A stretch of DNA of 64,000 bases from Apiotrichum sp. Y4204. Lineage: Eukaryota; Basidiomycota; Tremellomycetes; Trichosporonales; Trichosporonaceae. This document shows positions 10,701 to 21,218 of the stretch, one piece after another. Location of the stretch: contig JAMYHL010000058.1 of assembly GCA_025531455.1 (NCBI GenBank), positions 1 through 64,000 on the forward strand, in the 5' to 3' direction. Numbering within the stretch: the stretch's first letter is position 1; each line of letters starts with the position of its first letter. Below the pieces are notes generated by a model. It was given only the letters and a program-made list of their open reading frames with translations. It was not told the origin of the DNA and did not search any database. A program made the position numbers and the translations under genes.

Positions 10701-12379
10701 CCGGCCACAAGGTGCTCATCTTCTTCCAGATGACCGAAATCATGTCCATCATTGCCGACTACTTTGACTACCGCGGCTGGAAGTACTGCCGTCTCGATGG
10801 TTCGACCAAGGCCGATGAGCGTCAGCAGCTCCTGTCCACCTTCAACGACCCTTCCTCCCCCTACCAGGTGTTCATCCTGTCCACGCGTGCCGGTGGTCTC
10901 GGTCTCAACCTGCAGTCGGCCGACACTGTCATCATCTACGACACTGACTGGAACCCGCACGCCGATTTGCAGGCCCAAGACCGTGCACACCGTATCGGTC
11001 AGAAGAAGGAGGTCCGTGTTCTGCGTCTCATCTCGAGCGGAACTGTCGAAGAGCTCGTCCTGCAGCGTGCGCAGGCCAAGCTCGAGATCGACGGCAAGGT
11101 CATCCAGGCCGGAAAGTTCGACGACGTCACGACTGGTGCCGAGTACGAGGCATACCTTGCCAAGGCGTTCGAGCAGGCTGCGGACGAGGAGGAGGAGGAG
11201 ACCAACGAGCTGGACGACGAGGAGCTGAATGAGCTGCTCGCGCGTGGTGACCACGAGTTGGAAATCTTTGCCCGCATGGACAAGGAGCGCGTGGAGCGCC
11301 AGACTCGCGACTGGAAAGAGCTGGGCAACAAGACCCCGCTGCCGCCTCCGCTCATGCAGGAGTCGGAGCTGCCGCCGTTCTACCGCCGCGACATTGGGCA
11401 GGAGATGGCCGAGGCTGCGATCCCGGACGAGGACCAGGGCCGTGGCCGCCGCGCCAAGGCCGAGGTACGCTACACGGATGGCCTCACGGACGACCAGTTC
11501 ATCAACGCCCTGGAGGACAGCGACGACGATCTCGACTCTGCAGCGGAGCGCAAGCGGATCCGTGCAGAGAAGAAGGCCGAGCGCAAGCGGCAAAACGAGC
11601 TGCTCGTCCAGGCCGAGGCGGAGGGCAAGCCATTGTCGACCGTCATCACGACGCTCAAGGCCGAGGCTGCGTCGACTGCCACACCAGTGAAGAAGAAGCG
11701 CGGACGGCCGAGCAAGAGTGCAACACCGGCACTTGGCGAGGAGAGCACGCCAGCAGTGAGTTCTACTTCTCGCAACTTTCGAACTGACAGTCAGAAACGG
11801 CGCAAGACCGGCGGCGGCACGACCGCGGGCGGCATCACGTTCGAGGAGCAGGCGATGGTGAAAAAGCTGTACGAGGAGGTGAACGCCCTGATCGACGACG
11901 GCACGGGCCAGCCATGGAACCTGTACTTCAGGTCTCCCGTCGACCGCAAAATCTACCCCGACTACTTTTCCATCATTGCGCAGCCCATTGCCATGTCGCA
12001 GATCAAGCGCAAGTTTGGGCAAGCGACCTATGGCCTCAACTCTTTGGCGGCTGATCTCAAGCTGCTGTGGAACAATGCGCGCACGTACAACACGGAAGGC
12101 TCTTGGGTGTACAACGCGGCGGACGAGATGGAGGCCTACTTTGACAAGCGGTTCGCCGAGGAGATTGACAAGTTTACACCGCCGACAAACGGCGTGAACG
12201 GCACCGGCGACAGCACAGAAGGCACCACGCCGGCGCAGAGCGGGCAGAGCACGCCAATGTACAAGGGCCCGAGCCTGGGGACCAAGATCAAGCTCAACCT
12301 CGGCACCGCGAGCCGCCGGCACGAGATTGTCGAGAGCGAGGCGAGCGGCGGCGACGACGACGACGACGATGACTATTAG
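7706..12379 (+). CDS. SWI/SNF- or RSC-type chromatin remodelling ATPase (Snf2/Sth1/Brg1 family)
   Basis: Exons 7706-7966, 8156-8336, 8391-11755 and 11795-12379 give 1463 aa. N-terminal Pro/Gly/Ala-rich sequence is followed by a QLQ-like segment (LSAAQIAQVRSQA), an HSA-type basic helix region (RAKREQR-like around 9100-9200), then the Snf2 ATPase. Motif I is DEMGLGKTIQTI, motif II is DEGH (10078-10089), and LTGTPLQNN follows; helicase C has STRAGGLGLNLQ and QAQDRAHRIGQKKEVRV. A SnAC-like acidic segment follows. The C-terminal bromodomain (about 11840-12180) contains RKIYPDYFSIIAQPIA and NARTYNTEGSWVYNDA-type sequence. Yeast Snf2 and Sth1 share this order, so the paralogue is not decided. The start sits in a clean leader. 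A 39-nt in-frame intron (11756-11794) has no stop, so a retained form is possible. The C-terminus is acidic (DDDDDDDY). Confidence 0.95.
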
Positions 12380-15300
12380 ACCTAGGATGTGCCAAAAGCA
12401 AAGGAACCGGCGGAGCAGAGTGTTTCGCATCGTTGTGGTAGTTACGTGTTTCGAGGTGCGCGCGCCTCGTATGTATTTTTCTGCAGAATCAAGAACTACG
12501 AACCAAGAATCAGTGTGCGCCGTGATATTCCGGGTCTGAGCCTCGCCCTGACATTGTTGACATTAATCATGGAGGAATAAGCATGGTATCGATAAGTATG
12601 GATCCGGAGAAGACCAGGGACATACAATACATACAATACCGGCTGGCCCTCGCTTCCCAGCAACATGTGAGACAGCGGGACGCACTGCCCCAAGCAGCAT
12701 CCCTAGCCTACGTACAGCCACCACAGCTACCACAGTTTCCACGATTCCATATCCGCCGGAACGTTTCGCGTCTCGTCATGCCGCGCGGGCCGGGGGACCG
12801 TTGCGCCTGAACTGCGAATGTCCGTATTGGGATATTGGAATGTCTGACAAGGCGAGCCAGCTCGCGCAACTCGAGGCTCGGTGATCTGCACAAGCTGAGA
12901 ACCCTCCTGGCGGCGTGAGTCACCAGAACGCCAGGTAGTCACCACACGTGCGGCATGTCCCGACCTCGCGACCTCGAGCACCAGATCCAGATCTCCAGAC
13001 CTCAACTCAAATGCTCCAACTGCCCGCTGTCGTGCAAATCCCGGTCGATGCCGATCGGTGGTTCTGGGATATCTGGAAAATGGGGAATCGAGGGCATTAC
13101 TATGACTAGTCTTGAACATCAGACAAAGAGGTGACAACAGGCAGTCATTGATGATATCACTACGCGCAGCGATTTACAACATGCTTAGCACACCACTGGG
13201 CCACTAGTACTGAGCCACTGGCCCACACCACTGCACTGTCGGGGAGACGGCGCGCCAAGCATTCGATCCGCCCCCGGCCCGGACGAGTCGTGCCAAGAGT
13301 CTCGCGAGCTGGAGCTGGATTTGGGGGTGCATGTTGCATGTTGACCATGTGCAGCCCCAGCTTCAGGAAACGTAAACGGAATAAACGCGGGGTTTGGCCC
13401 ACATGTCTGAGATCTGGTGGCCTGGAGGTTACGACATGCGGCATATAGGAGATGAGTACATTGAGACGGGGCTACTGTAGGGCATGCAAAGAGGCAGCAA
13501 GCTGGCAAGCTAGCAAGTGGCAGTCACCACTTTTCCCTCCTTACGAGAAGACATGTTGAGAAAAGTCATCTCGAGTGGCTGGCGTCGAGCGGCAAGCGCG
13601 GTTACTCTCTCTGGAGCTGGAATGCTCGCCTGTTCTTCTCCTTCTCGAGAGCCTGTTCCTGCGATCATTCGATCAGTGCCTGCAATTACTGCACATACAG
13701 TGGTATACAGTTACGAGTGGACGCCCGCTGGTGAGCTGGCCCAGATGATGCACGACATTGATGTGGGGCAGGGCCATGACGGCCGCGAGGCACAGAGGAA
13801 CGGGGGCCGTCCGTGTGGCTGGATTATAGGATTACAACAATGGGTTCTGGGCAAGATGGCAATACTCGGTACTCGGTACTGGGTTTGGAGCCGCACAACC
13901 GTGACTCTGGGTGTACGGAACCCTGCCATAATAACCATACTCGAGTGGGGGACTCAAGCTCTCGCGCTCTGGGATGATGGGGATCCCCACAATTTGTCCG
14001 CTCTCCCTGTTCACTCATTCATTTCATTGTTCGAGGCCGGGCCGGCGCGGAGCGGATGTTGCCACGCCTGGATATGTCAAAGGTCCGCGACGCATCGCTG
14101 GGCGCTGGGCGCTGGGCGCTGCGCAAGCTCCAGAGCTCCAGATCTAGATCCGGGCGATTGACATGGTATCTCAGAGCTCATTAAGGTATCATATATCACC
14201 CATCATGGAGCGCGAGGCGGTGACCGCTTGGGCCGCTGCAGCCCATCTATCTCGTATCTCGTATCTCTATCGGGCGGTCAGTGCGCTCTTGGCATGGCGA
14301 GCTCCGATCTCTGAGAGTAACCTCCATGCCTCCAATTGGGTCTCCATCCCGGGGGGGGGGGAGGGGGAGGGCCGAGCTCCCTCGCTCCCTATCTCTCGAC
14401 GCGCACGAGCCGCGATGACGAGCGAGTGCGACGGGTCTCCCCCTCCCTGCTGGCCCTGCTGGGGTGTCACCCGCCGTCATCGTGGGCCTGGTGCCAGTCA
14501 CCCCGAGTCTGAGCTACTATCGTTTATCGTACATGGATGTACATGGATTGCGGGCCGGCGCGGCCTGAGAGCCAGGAGTTAGGCGCAAGTCCAGGTTCGG
14601 TTGGGGAATAAGCTGCGAGTGAACAAGTAGCCGAGTTCTTTCTCTCTCGCTCTCAGCCTCCCCCCTCCCCCCGAGAGGTACAGGAACGCGCTACGGCATG
14701 CCAAGAACGCGGTGGATCAGAAACTGCTCATCTCGAATGGTCCACAGGGATTGGAGACAAAAGACAAAAGAAAGAGCGCGAGAGAACACTAGTAGTTGAC
14801 CCTGCTCCACTGCGCGCTGCTTGCTGCGCTGCCCCCCCACTACACACGAAACTTGAGGGAGACCTGACTCTTAATATCCTGTGATCCTGAATGTACTCAG
14901 TACAACTGAAAGGGACATCCGCTGATATCCTGTGTCGTCTCTCTCTCTTCATGCTCTCCAGTCTGAGACTCTCCAGTCTGAGACCTCTTTCGAGGTTCTT
15001 GCGCCAAAGCCGTAACTTTATGGCAATCCGCTCGGATGCGCTTCAGATGTGAACGCGGGTTAGTTACCTCTTGTACCTCTCTCTCTCTCGGATGTAGGAT
15101 CTGGAACCACACTGTGGACCACTGGGCGCACGACGAGAACCGGAGAAACACAGACCCACAGGAATCGCCCTCTTGGAACTCTAGCCACCGGTGAATCACA
15201 TGTCACCACCCCCTCATGCTCGCCAGCTCACTTGATCGCCGTTCATCGCCCGCTGCGCACACACCTTCAAAGCCAAGCACCGGCTCTGAACGGAAGATGG

Positions 15301-15523
15301 ACAACGAGAACGCCCACACCCCCAGAATCGACGACTCTAGAGTGGGCTGGGGCGCGGCGCCGCGGGTTGTGTCTCAGGTCAGGATCCTTTGATTCCTCTC
15401 CGACAGCACCGGCAAGCTGCAAGGTTGCCCAGAAGGTGCCTGCTCCACGGCTCTCTCTGTCCATCCACCCAGTTTTCTCAATGAGCAGCAGCGAGCCCAG
15501 TCCGAGCCCTCCGACCCAAGCAG
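12380..15523. other. gene-free region, about 3.1 kb
   Basis: I found no exon chain with coding character on either strand and no tRNA-like box B. The sequence has many short overlapping words such as CTCCAGATCT (12990, 14130), a G-rich run at 14350-14370, and CT-rich pieces (14640-14670, 14936-14990, 15075-15090). It may hold regulatory sequence or non-coding transcripts; nothing specific can be claimed. Confidence 0.5.
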
Positions 15524-15530
15524 TATATAT
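15524..15530 (+). promoter_or_regulatory. TATA box of the carbonic anhydrase gene
   Basis: TATATAT. It lies only about 23 bp before the upstream in-frame ATG (15553) but 100 bp before the ATG at 15631 (context CACCATG), so it argues for the downstream start. Confidence 0.65.
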
Positions 15531-15630
15531 GTAGCGAACCGCTCTTCGCCCAATGTCGCCCCTCATCCCCCAGCAGCCGCTCGTCCGCATACCCGCCGCC
15601 CAGCCGACCCCGTTCGCTCCGCCCGTCACC

Positions 15631-16582
15631 ATGTCTGTCAACACCACCGCCGCGGGCCCCCTCGCCCAGTTCATCAATGGCAACGCCAACTGGGCCGCCA
15701 ACATCACCGCCTCGGACCCCGAGTTCCTCCCCAAGCTCGCGCTCGCCCAGGCCCCGCCCCTCCTCTGGGTCGGCTGTGCCGACTCGCGCGTCCCAGAGTC
15801 CGTCATCATGGACCAGCTCCCGGGCCAGGTCTTCACCCACGTACGTAGAGTGCAGTCTGTAGTTCCCGGTTCCCGGCTCACCCGCAGCGCAACATTGCCA
15901 ACCAGGTGCACGTCAACGACACAAACTCGAACGCCGTCATCGAGTACGGTGTCCTCCACCTGAACATCACGAACGGTGAGTGGGCGGTGTGTCATGGTTC
16001 CATGAATTCATCGCTAATCTGCAGTGGTTGTTGTCGGCCACACGGGCTGCGGCGGTGTCAAGGCTGCCCAGGAGGCTGCGCTCGCCATTATCAACGGCGC
16101 TGGCGACGGCAGCACCGGTGGCAGCGGCGGTAACAACGGTGGTGAGGGCGGCGACGAGGACTGCGACGAGGACGACGACAAGCCCGGCAAGGGCCACGGC
16201 CACGGCAAGGACAAGGAGCACAAGAAGGGCGGCCACCACGAGCGCAACCATCCAGACTACTGGAAGCGCGCTGGCCCCGCGAGCCCCGACACGCCGCTCA
16301 ACCAGTTCCTCAAGCCGCTCATCAACCTCCGCGTGCACGAGCTCCCGGCCAACGCCTCCATCGACGAGCTCACCGTCGCCAACGTCAAGCGCGGCGTTGA
16401 GAACATTGCCCGCTCGCCGGTGAGTACTGGCTGTTTAACTGTTTCTTGTCCTCTGTGCTGACAGTCAGGCGATCCAGGAGGCGTGGGCCAACGGCCTTAA
16501 TGTCTCGGTCCACGGCTGGCTCTACAACCTCACCTCGGGCCTCCTCACCGACCTCCACCTCAGCAAGCACAACATCGCGTAG
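15631..16582 (+). CDS. beta-class carbonic anhydrase with His/Asp/Lys/Gly-rich insert
   Basis: Exons 15631-15840, 15888-15975, 16025-16419 and 16469-16582 give 268 aa; starting at 15553 would give 294 aa. The enzyme interconverts CO2 and bicarbonate. Zinc-site motifs are intact: GCADSRVPE (Cys plus the Asp-Arg dyad) and VVGHTGCGGVKAA (second His and Cys). The C-terminal half has the expected NVKRGVENIARSP and VHGWLYNLTSG. Between the HxxC motif and YWKRAG lies an insert of about 55 residues (roughly 16093-16260), first Gly/Ser/Asn rich, then Asp/Glu rich, then Gly-His-Lys rich. Typical fungal beta-carbonic anhydrases lack this insert. Several NxT/NxS sequons are present, but no convincing signal peptide. 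Fungal homologues support growth at ambient CO2; that role is inferred. Confidence 0.92.
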
Positions 16583-17176
16583 AGCGTGTGCTGCTGTAGC
16601 TGCTAGGCAAAGGAGGAAACAAAAGAGAATGGGACTATGACTATGCGGAGTGATTGGGGTCTAGTACTTTAGGTAGCAGTTCATAGAGATGTATTTACTT
16701 TCAGTGTTCAAGAGTGCGAGATGCGGCCATCTGATGGGGCCCGTGGCTCGTGCGACACTGGTGCAACGTTGTTACAGATCATTGAAACCCCGATGCAAGC
16801 AATGCACCACCTGATGCTCGCCTCGATGCACTCGCATGCATGCAAGTCACCCATTGACATCACCTCGCGGCTTCTGGCCTCGAGATCGCTGCATCTGGAA
16901 AGAACAAGTGATCATTCAATCAATGATCCGCTTTCGGCCATGAGCGCTCGCAATGATCGTCTGCCAACACCACCTCCACTTTTGATCAAAGTTCGAAACT
17001 CTCATATATATCGCAAGCGTATCCAGCTCGCAGCATCTCTTCACCACCCATCTCCCCATTCTCACCCTCCCACCCCCCTCTCGCAGTTATTTGTCTTGAG
17101 AACAACGTACCCCTCCCCCTAGTCTTGCCCATTGCCTGATTTCTTGCTCCCCTCAAGTTCTTGTCAACATCCCACA
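16583..17176. promoter_or_regulatory. intergenic with TATA box (17005-17011)
   Basis: TATATAT stands about 165 bp before the next ATG and is followed by a CACCC/CT-rich leader (17040-17170). No gene was seen. Short GCATGCA-type palindromic words occur at 16830-16842. Confidence 0.6.
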
Positions 17177-19281
17177 ATGGCAGACTACACCGCCGAGCTG
17201 GCACAGGCGTGCGCGCTCCTCGGCGAGGTGGTCGCGCACACGCGCGCCTTTGACACTGCGCGCCTCGGCTTTGTCCCCGCCGTCATTGACCGGAGCACGA
17301 CGCACACGGCCGTGTGGAAGAGCGAGGAGACGACAGGGCTCGGGCGCTTTGTCGACTCGCTGGAGCATCATCTCGGGATATTTAACGCCGTGAGTCCGGG
17401 TAGGGTACGAGGCGTTTTGGTTACTATTCCTCACCCGGCCGCCATCGATTCTGTTGCTAATACCAGATGGCCGAGTCTCCCGCTGGCCCCCGCGAGGACC
17501 CGCTGCCCGTCGCGCTCGGTCTCGCCACATCGTGGAAGTGTATTGTCCTCGCGCCTGGTCCCGTGCCCGCGGTCCGCATGGCCGCGAAGATTGAGGAGCC
17601 GTGGGACGGCAAGGGGAAGAAGCCGCAGACGAAGGGCAAACAGCGCGAGGCGTTTGTGGACGTTGTTGCCCGCGGCGGCGCCGAGTGGATCCGGATATAC
17701 AGCAAGAAGACGACGCAGCTGCTCGCCGAGTTCCGCGAGGCGGACAGCTACATCAACAGCGACTATGAGTCGGACGACGAGGACGCGCCGCCCCCGGCAC
17801 CACGACTAGAAAACAGCATCACGCGTATCGTCGACGAACTCCTCTCCCTTGCTGACCAGGTGGAGCGGATACCGGGCGTGCCCGCGCCGAAGCTCACCCT
17901 CCGCATGACTCGGATACAGGAGCATCCCGAGGGCGGGCACCCCGACCCGCGCATCGAGGAGACATTCGAGGCGGTCCGCAAGCGCGGCGTAAACCTCGTT
18001 TTTGGAGACTTGTCGGAAATCCCCATCTCCACGCTCCCCGTCAAGCCAGACGCACCGCGCTGTGCGCGCCCGACGCGACGCGTCAATCTCGACCCGACAG
18101 CACTGATGGGTCTTTGCTCGGACCTTCTGCACTATCCCCTCCCGGACACGGCCGAGGACGCACAGGCGCGCTTCTACCGCCCCCAAGAGATGGTCGGCGC
18201 GACGGGGCAGAGCCAGAACTCGCGCGAGCTCGTCCGCGCACTGATGGAAGAGATGGAGGCGCCGCTCATCGAGCAGATCCGCGACGGGCTCGCGTCTGCG
18301 GCCGCGGACGACGGGAACGCCGTCGAGCTCTGGGCTACCCGCCAGGCGGTCACGTACCTCCAGGAAACAATATCCAGCGAGGAGGTCATTGGCCAGGGCG
18401 AGGAGCAGCGCCGCATGCGCCGTCTCACCGGTCTCGAGGATGGAGATTTCTGGGAGGGTAGCAGGTATGCCGGCAAGAGCGGCGTGCTGAGGGACATGAA
18501 GCTGCACGTCTTTGACGAGCCCGAGACGTATCCCGCGTACCTGCGCGAGGCGGTGATGGCCAACGGTTTGGCCAAGGAGCATGTCAACGGAAATGGCCAC
18601 CACGTACACAGCAAGTCACCCAGCGGCGAACCCCTCCTCCCACCCATTCGCACCATAACAGGCACACCACTGTGCGGCGAGGGCATGACGTCTTTCCACC
18701 GCTCGACCACCGCCATCTGCTCTACATTTTTAGACGAGTACACCGCGCACATTGCGAACCCGACACCCGCGTCGGCCGCAGCACTCCCAGCCTTCCTCAA
18801 CCCGCGCCGCCTCCCGTCCCCGCGCGTCGCCCAGATCTCCATACCCTTCACTGTCGTGTCGCTGCACTCGCTCGCACGCGGCGCGGCCGAGGGCATGGCC
18901 ACGCTCTCGATGGGCCACGTCGTCTTTCGCGAACTCTTCTCTCAGCCCCGTTGGCGCGCAAAGGGCTGGGCGCAGAGCAACTACGAGCTCGAGGACTCGC
19001 GTGGTGCAGAAACTGTCAACGCCGTCGCGTGGATCTTGCCCTACCGCTCTCTCGGGGAGGCCAAGCGCATCAAATTCGCAAACGGCGACTTTTCGTTTCC
19101 GACGTTTGTGCAACGCGTGCCGAAGAGCGAGAACGCGTCGCGGGCCGCGTCGAGGGCGGCATCCAGGGCGGCATCGAGGGCGGCCTCACGCGCGGCATCC
19201 CGGCCGTCGTCGGTTGCTTCCTCGGTCGCGTCTGACGCGCCGTCGCGCCACACGCCATCCTCCCTCTCCGACACCAAGTAA
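17177..19281 (+). CDS. C7orf25 / UPF0415-like protein with DUF1308-type features
   Basis: Two exons, 17177-17389 and 17467-19281, give 675 aa. The N-terminal helical region starts MADYTAELAQACALLGEVVA. The most characteristic segment is GAEWIRIYSKKTTQLLAEF (about residues 145-165), the conserved WI/WIKV block of the C7orf25 family. Later come FEAVRKRGVNLVFGDL and RRVNLDPTALMGLCSDL, which match the C-terminal DUF1308 signature. The family is widely conserved in eukaryotes; I know no established biochemical activity, so none is given. The C-terminus carries tandem RAAS tetrapeptides encoded by a 12-bp repeat, then a Ser-rich tail. The fungal protein is longer than the animal one. Family assignment rests on memory of these motifs. 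Confidence 0.75.
19136..19203 (+). repeat. 12-bp coding repeat (RAAS tetrapeptide), 5 copies
   Basis: In-frame tandem units of about 12 bp (CGGGCCGCGTCG-like) encode RAASRAASRAASRAAS and further copies near the C-terminus of the C7orf25-like protein. The period keeps the reading frame, so copy-number change would only vary tail length. Confidence 0.85.
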
Positions 19282-19554
19282 CATCTATCTGTATGGCGCG
19301 CGATATCCGCCGCGCCCACTGTCACCTGTAATAGCTACCATCCATATCGTGTTGCATTGCATATTGCTACAGTCTGTAGTGTACATTATTGGGACAATGA
19401 GGAGACATCGGAGGGACAGGGGACAACTTGGGGCCAAAAGGGGGAAATACGCAAGGGAGTGAGGGAGACTCGGAAGACACCCAACAGAGACTGAGAAAGA
19501 TTACCACGCAGAAATCGGATCTGCAGAGTCAGTACCGCCCATCTAAAGTCCGGT

Positions 19555-20872
19555 CTACACACCATGTTTATCATCCTCGGGATCATCGCTATCCGCAACG
19601 ACAATACACTTGTCCCACTCGTCTTTAGCCACGTTACGCTTCTCGACCGGCGTCGTGGGCGTACGCCGTGCAGGCTGAGGCTGGGACGCGGGCGGCGTGG
19701 GGACCGTGGCGGCCTTTGGAGCCTTTGGAGCAATCGCGACGTGCGCGATCGGGAGCTTGGAGACACTCGCAACCTTCTCGACAGGCGTCGCGGGCGTGCG
19801 CCGAGGCTGAGGCTGGGATGTGGGTCGCTTGGGCGGCGTGTGGACCGTTGTGCCCTTTGGGGCTATCGCGACGTGTGCGATCGGAAGCTTGGGGACACTC
19901 GCAACTTTACCGTTTGCGGCCATGGAGCTGTTAATGACCAAGGAGCCATTCGCGCTGTTCGCGCTATTCGCGCCATTCGCGCCATTGGAGAACTTGGCGC
20001 CAGTCGCGATCGTGGCGCCATTCGCACCATTCGCACCATTCGCGCCATTCGCGCCCTTGAAACCCGTCCTCGGCGTAACCGTCGCCGTCGCGTTCGCCGT
20101 CGCCGTCGCGGGCGGCACCGGATTCCGCGCGACCTCGCGCCTCTTGGCGGGTATCTGCCGCGCCGAGGTGGGCGTCACAATCTCCTCGGGCGACTTGGCC
20201 GTCGACTCGGGGTGCATGCTCGTGACACCGGCGGCGGTCCGCTGTCGTTTAGCTGCAGAAGATACTGCGTCGGCGGTGCGTTTCTGCCCGCTTGTGCGGG
20301 CGGTGGGCGTTCCTGCGCTCGGCCTCTCGCTTGGTCCACTCGGTCCATTTGGTCCCCTTGGTCCACTCGGTCCACTTGGTCCACTTGGTCTACTCGGTCC
20401 GCTCGTCCCGTTCGGCGTCCGGCTCGGTGTCCCGCTCGGCGACACACTTGGCGAGTACTCCCATCAGCCCCGTGGTACACCCAAAACCCACCTCGATGCC
20501 CTCCCTGCGCGCAACGTCCACCAGCGCACCCCGCGATCTCTCATGTTTCGCAATCCACTCATCGCGGTCCGCCTCCGCCGCGCGCATCCTCTCGACCGCC
20601 GCACGGGCCTGTCTGACCGCTAGACACTTGACCCGGTCCAGTTCCACTACCGCTTCCTCGAGCTCGCGGATCTGTGCTGTCGCAGCGGCGAGCGCGTCCT
20701 CTGTCCCTGCTAATCGAGACTCTGCTGCGTGTAATAGCGCGTTTTCGGCTTCGAGCTCGGCGATACGCGCTTCGTGCTCTTCGTTCGAGGTGAGGATGCC
20801 CTTGTTCAGCAGCGTGCTGAGCTTTAGCTCGTAGCGGACCCCGGCGAGCTCTTCTTCCAGCGAGGTGGACAT
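19555..20872 (-). CDS. coiled-coil protein with repeat-rich C-terminal half, unrecognised
   Basis: Two exons (20872-20492 and 20457-19555) joined by a 34-nt intron (20458-20491, GTGGGT...GCTGATGGGAG) give 427 aa. Without splicing the first exon would stop after about 160 codons, and the second frame has a stop just upstream; the splice therefore unites two otherwise unrelated frames. Residues 1-125 form a strong heptad coiled coil (EARIAELEAENALLHAAE, ATAQIRELEEAVVELDRV). The rest is low complexity: Gly-Pro-Ser triplets, Lys/Arg patches that could be nuclear localisation signals (KRQRT), Gly-Ala-Asn triplets, and two about 45-residue tandem copies beginning VASVPKLPIAHVAIAPK and VASVSKLPIAHVAIAPK and ending TPVEK. 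The C-terminus is acidic. The gene is convergent with the C7orf25-like gene and divergent from PML1 (346 bp). No function is assigned. Confidence 0.75.
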
Positions 20873-21218
20873 GGGTGCTCGGAGGCGAGGGGTTGGTGAC
20901 TCTTGTGACTCTTGTGGTTGGTGGAGAAGGGTGAGGTGGACGCGATAGCAACAACAATCATGTGGCAGATCTAACAATCTAGAGCTCTACAGGTTATGGA
21001 TCTAGGGATCTAGGGAAATATGGACTGCATGGCAACACAATTAACACGAGAAGACTGGGACACGAGAGATCCACGCTGCACGCTGCAAACAATCCCATGG
21101 ATTCCACGTGACACATTCTTTCAAGGATCCAAGACGGTCACTCGACCTCGTTCCTCCCAATCCATATTCAGCAAAACAGCCCACAACAAACACACATTTA
21201 CCCTTTCTACAAACCACA

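Noticed and set aside
8126..12430. Two long minus-strand open frames (about 675 and 700 codons) opposite the Snf2-type gene
   Set aside because: They mirror the GC-rich codon pattern of the sense gene. Their translated sequences are Leu/Arg/Val-rich without domains and they lack splice or promoter support.
19564..20616. 350-codon plus-strand frame opposite the repeat-rich coiled-coil gene
   Set aside because: It is Arg/Gly/Cys-rich shadow sequence; the minus-strand gene has motif repeats and a coherent intron.
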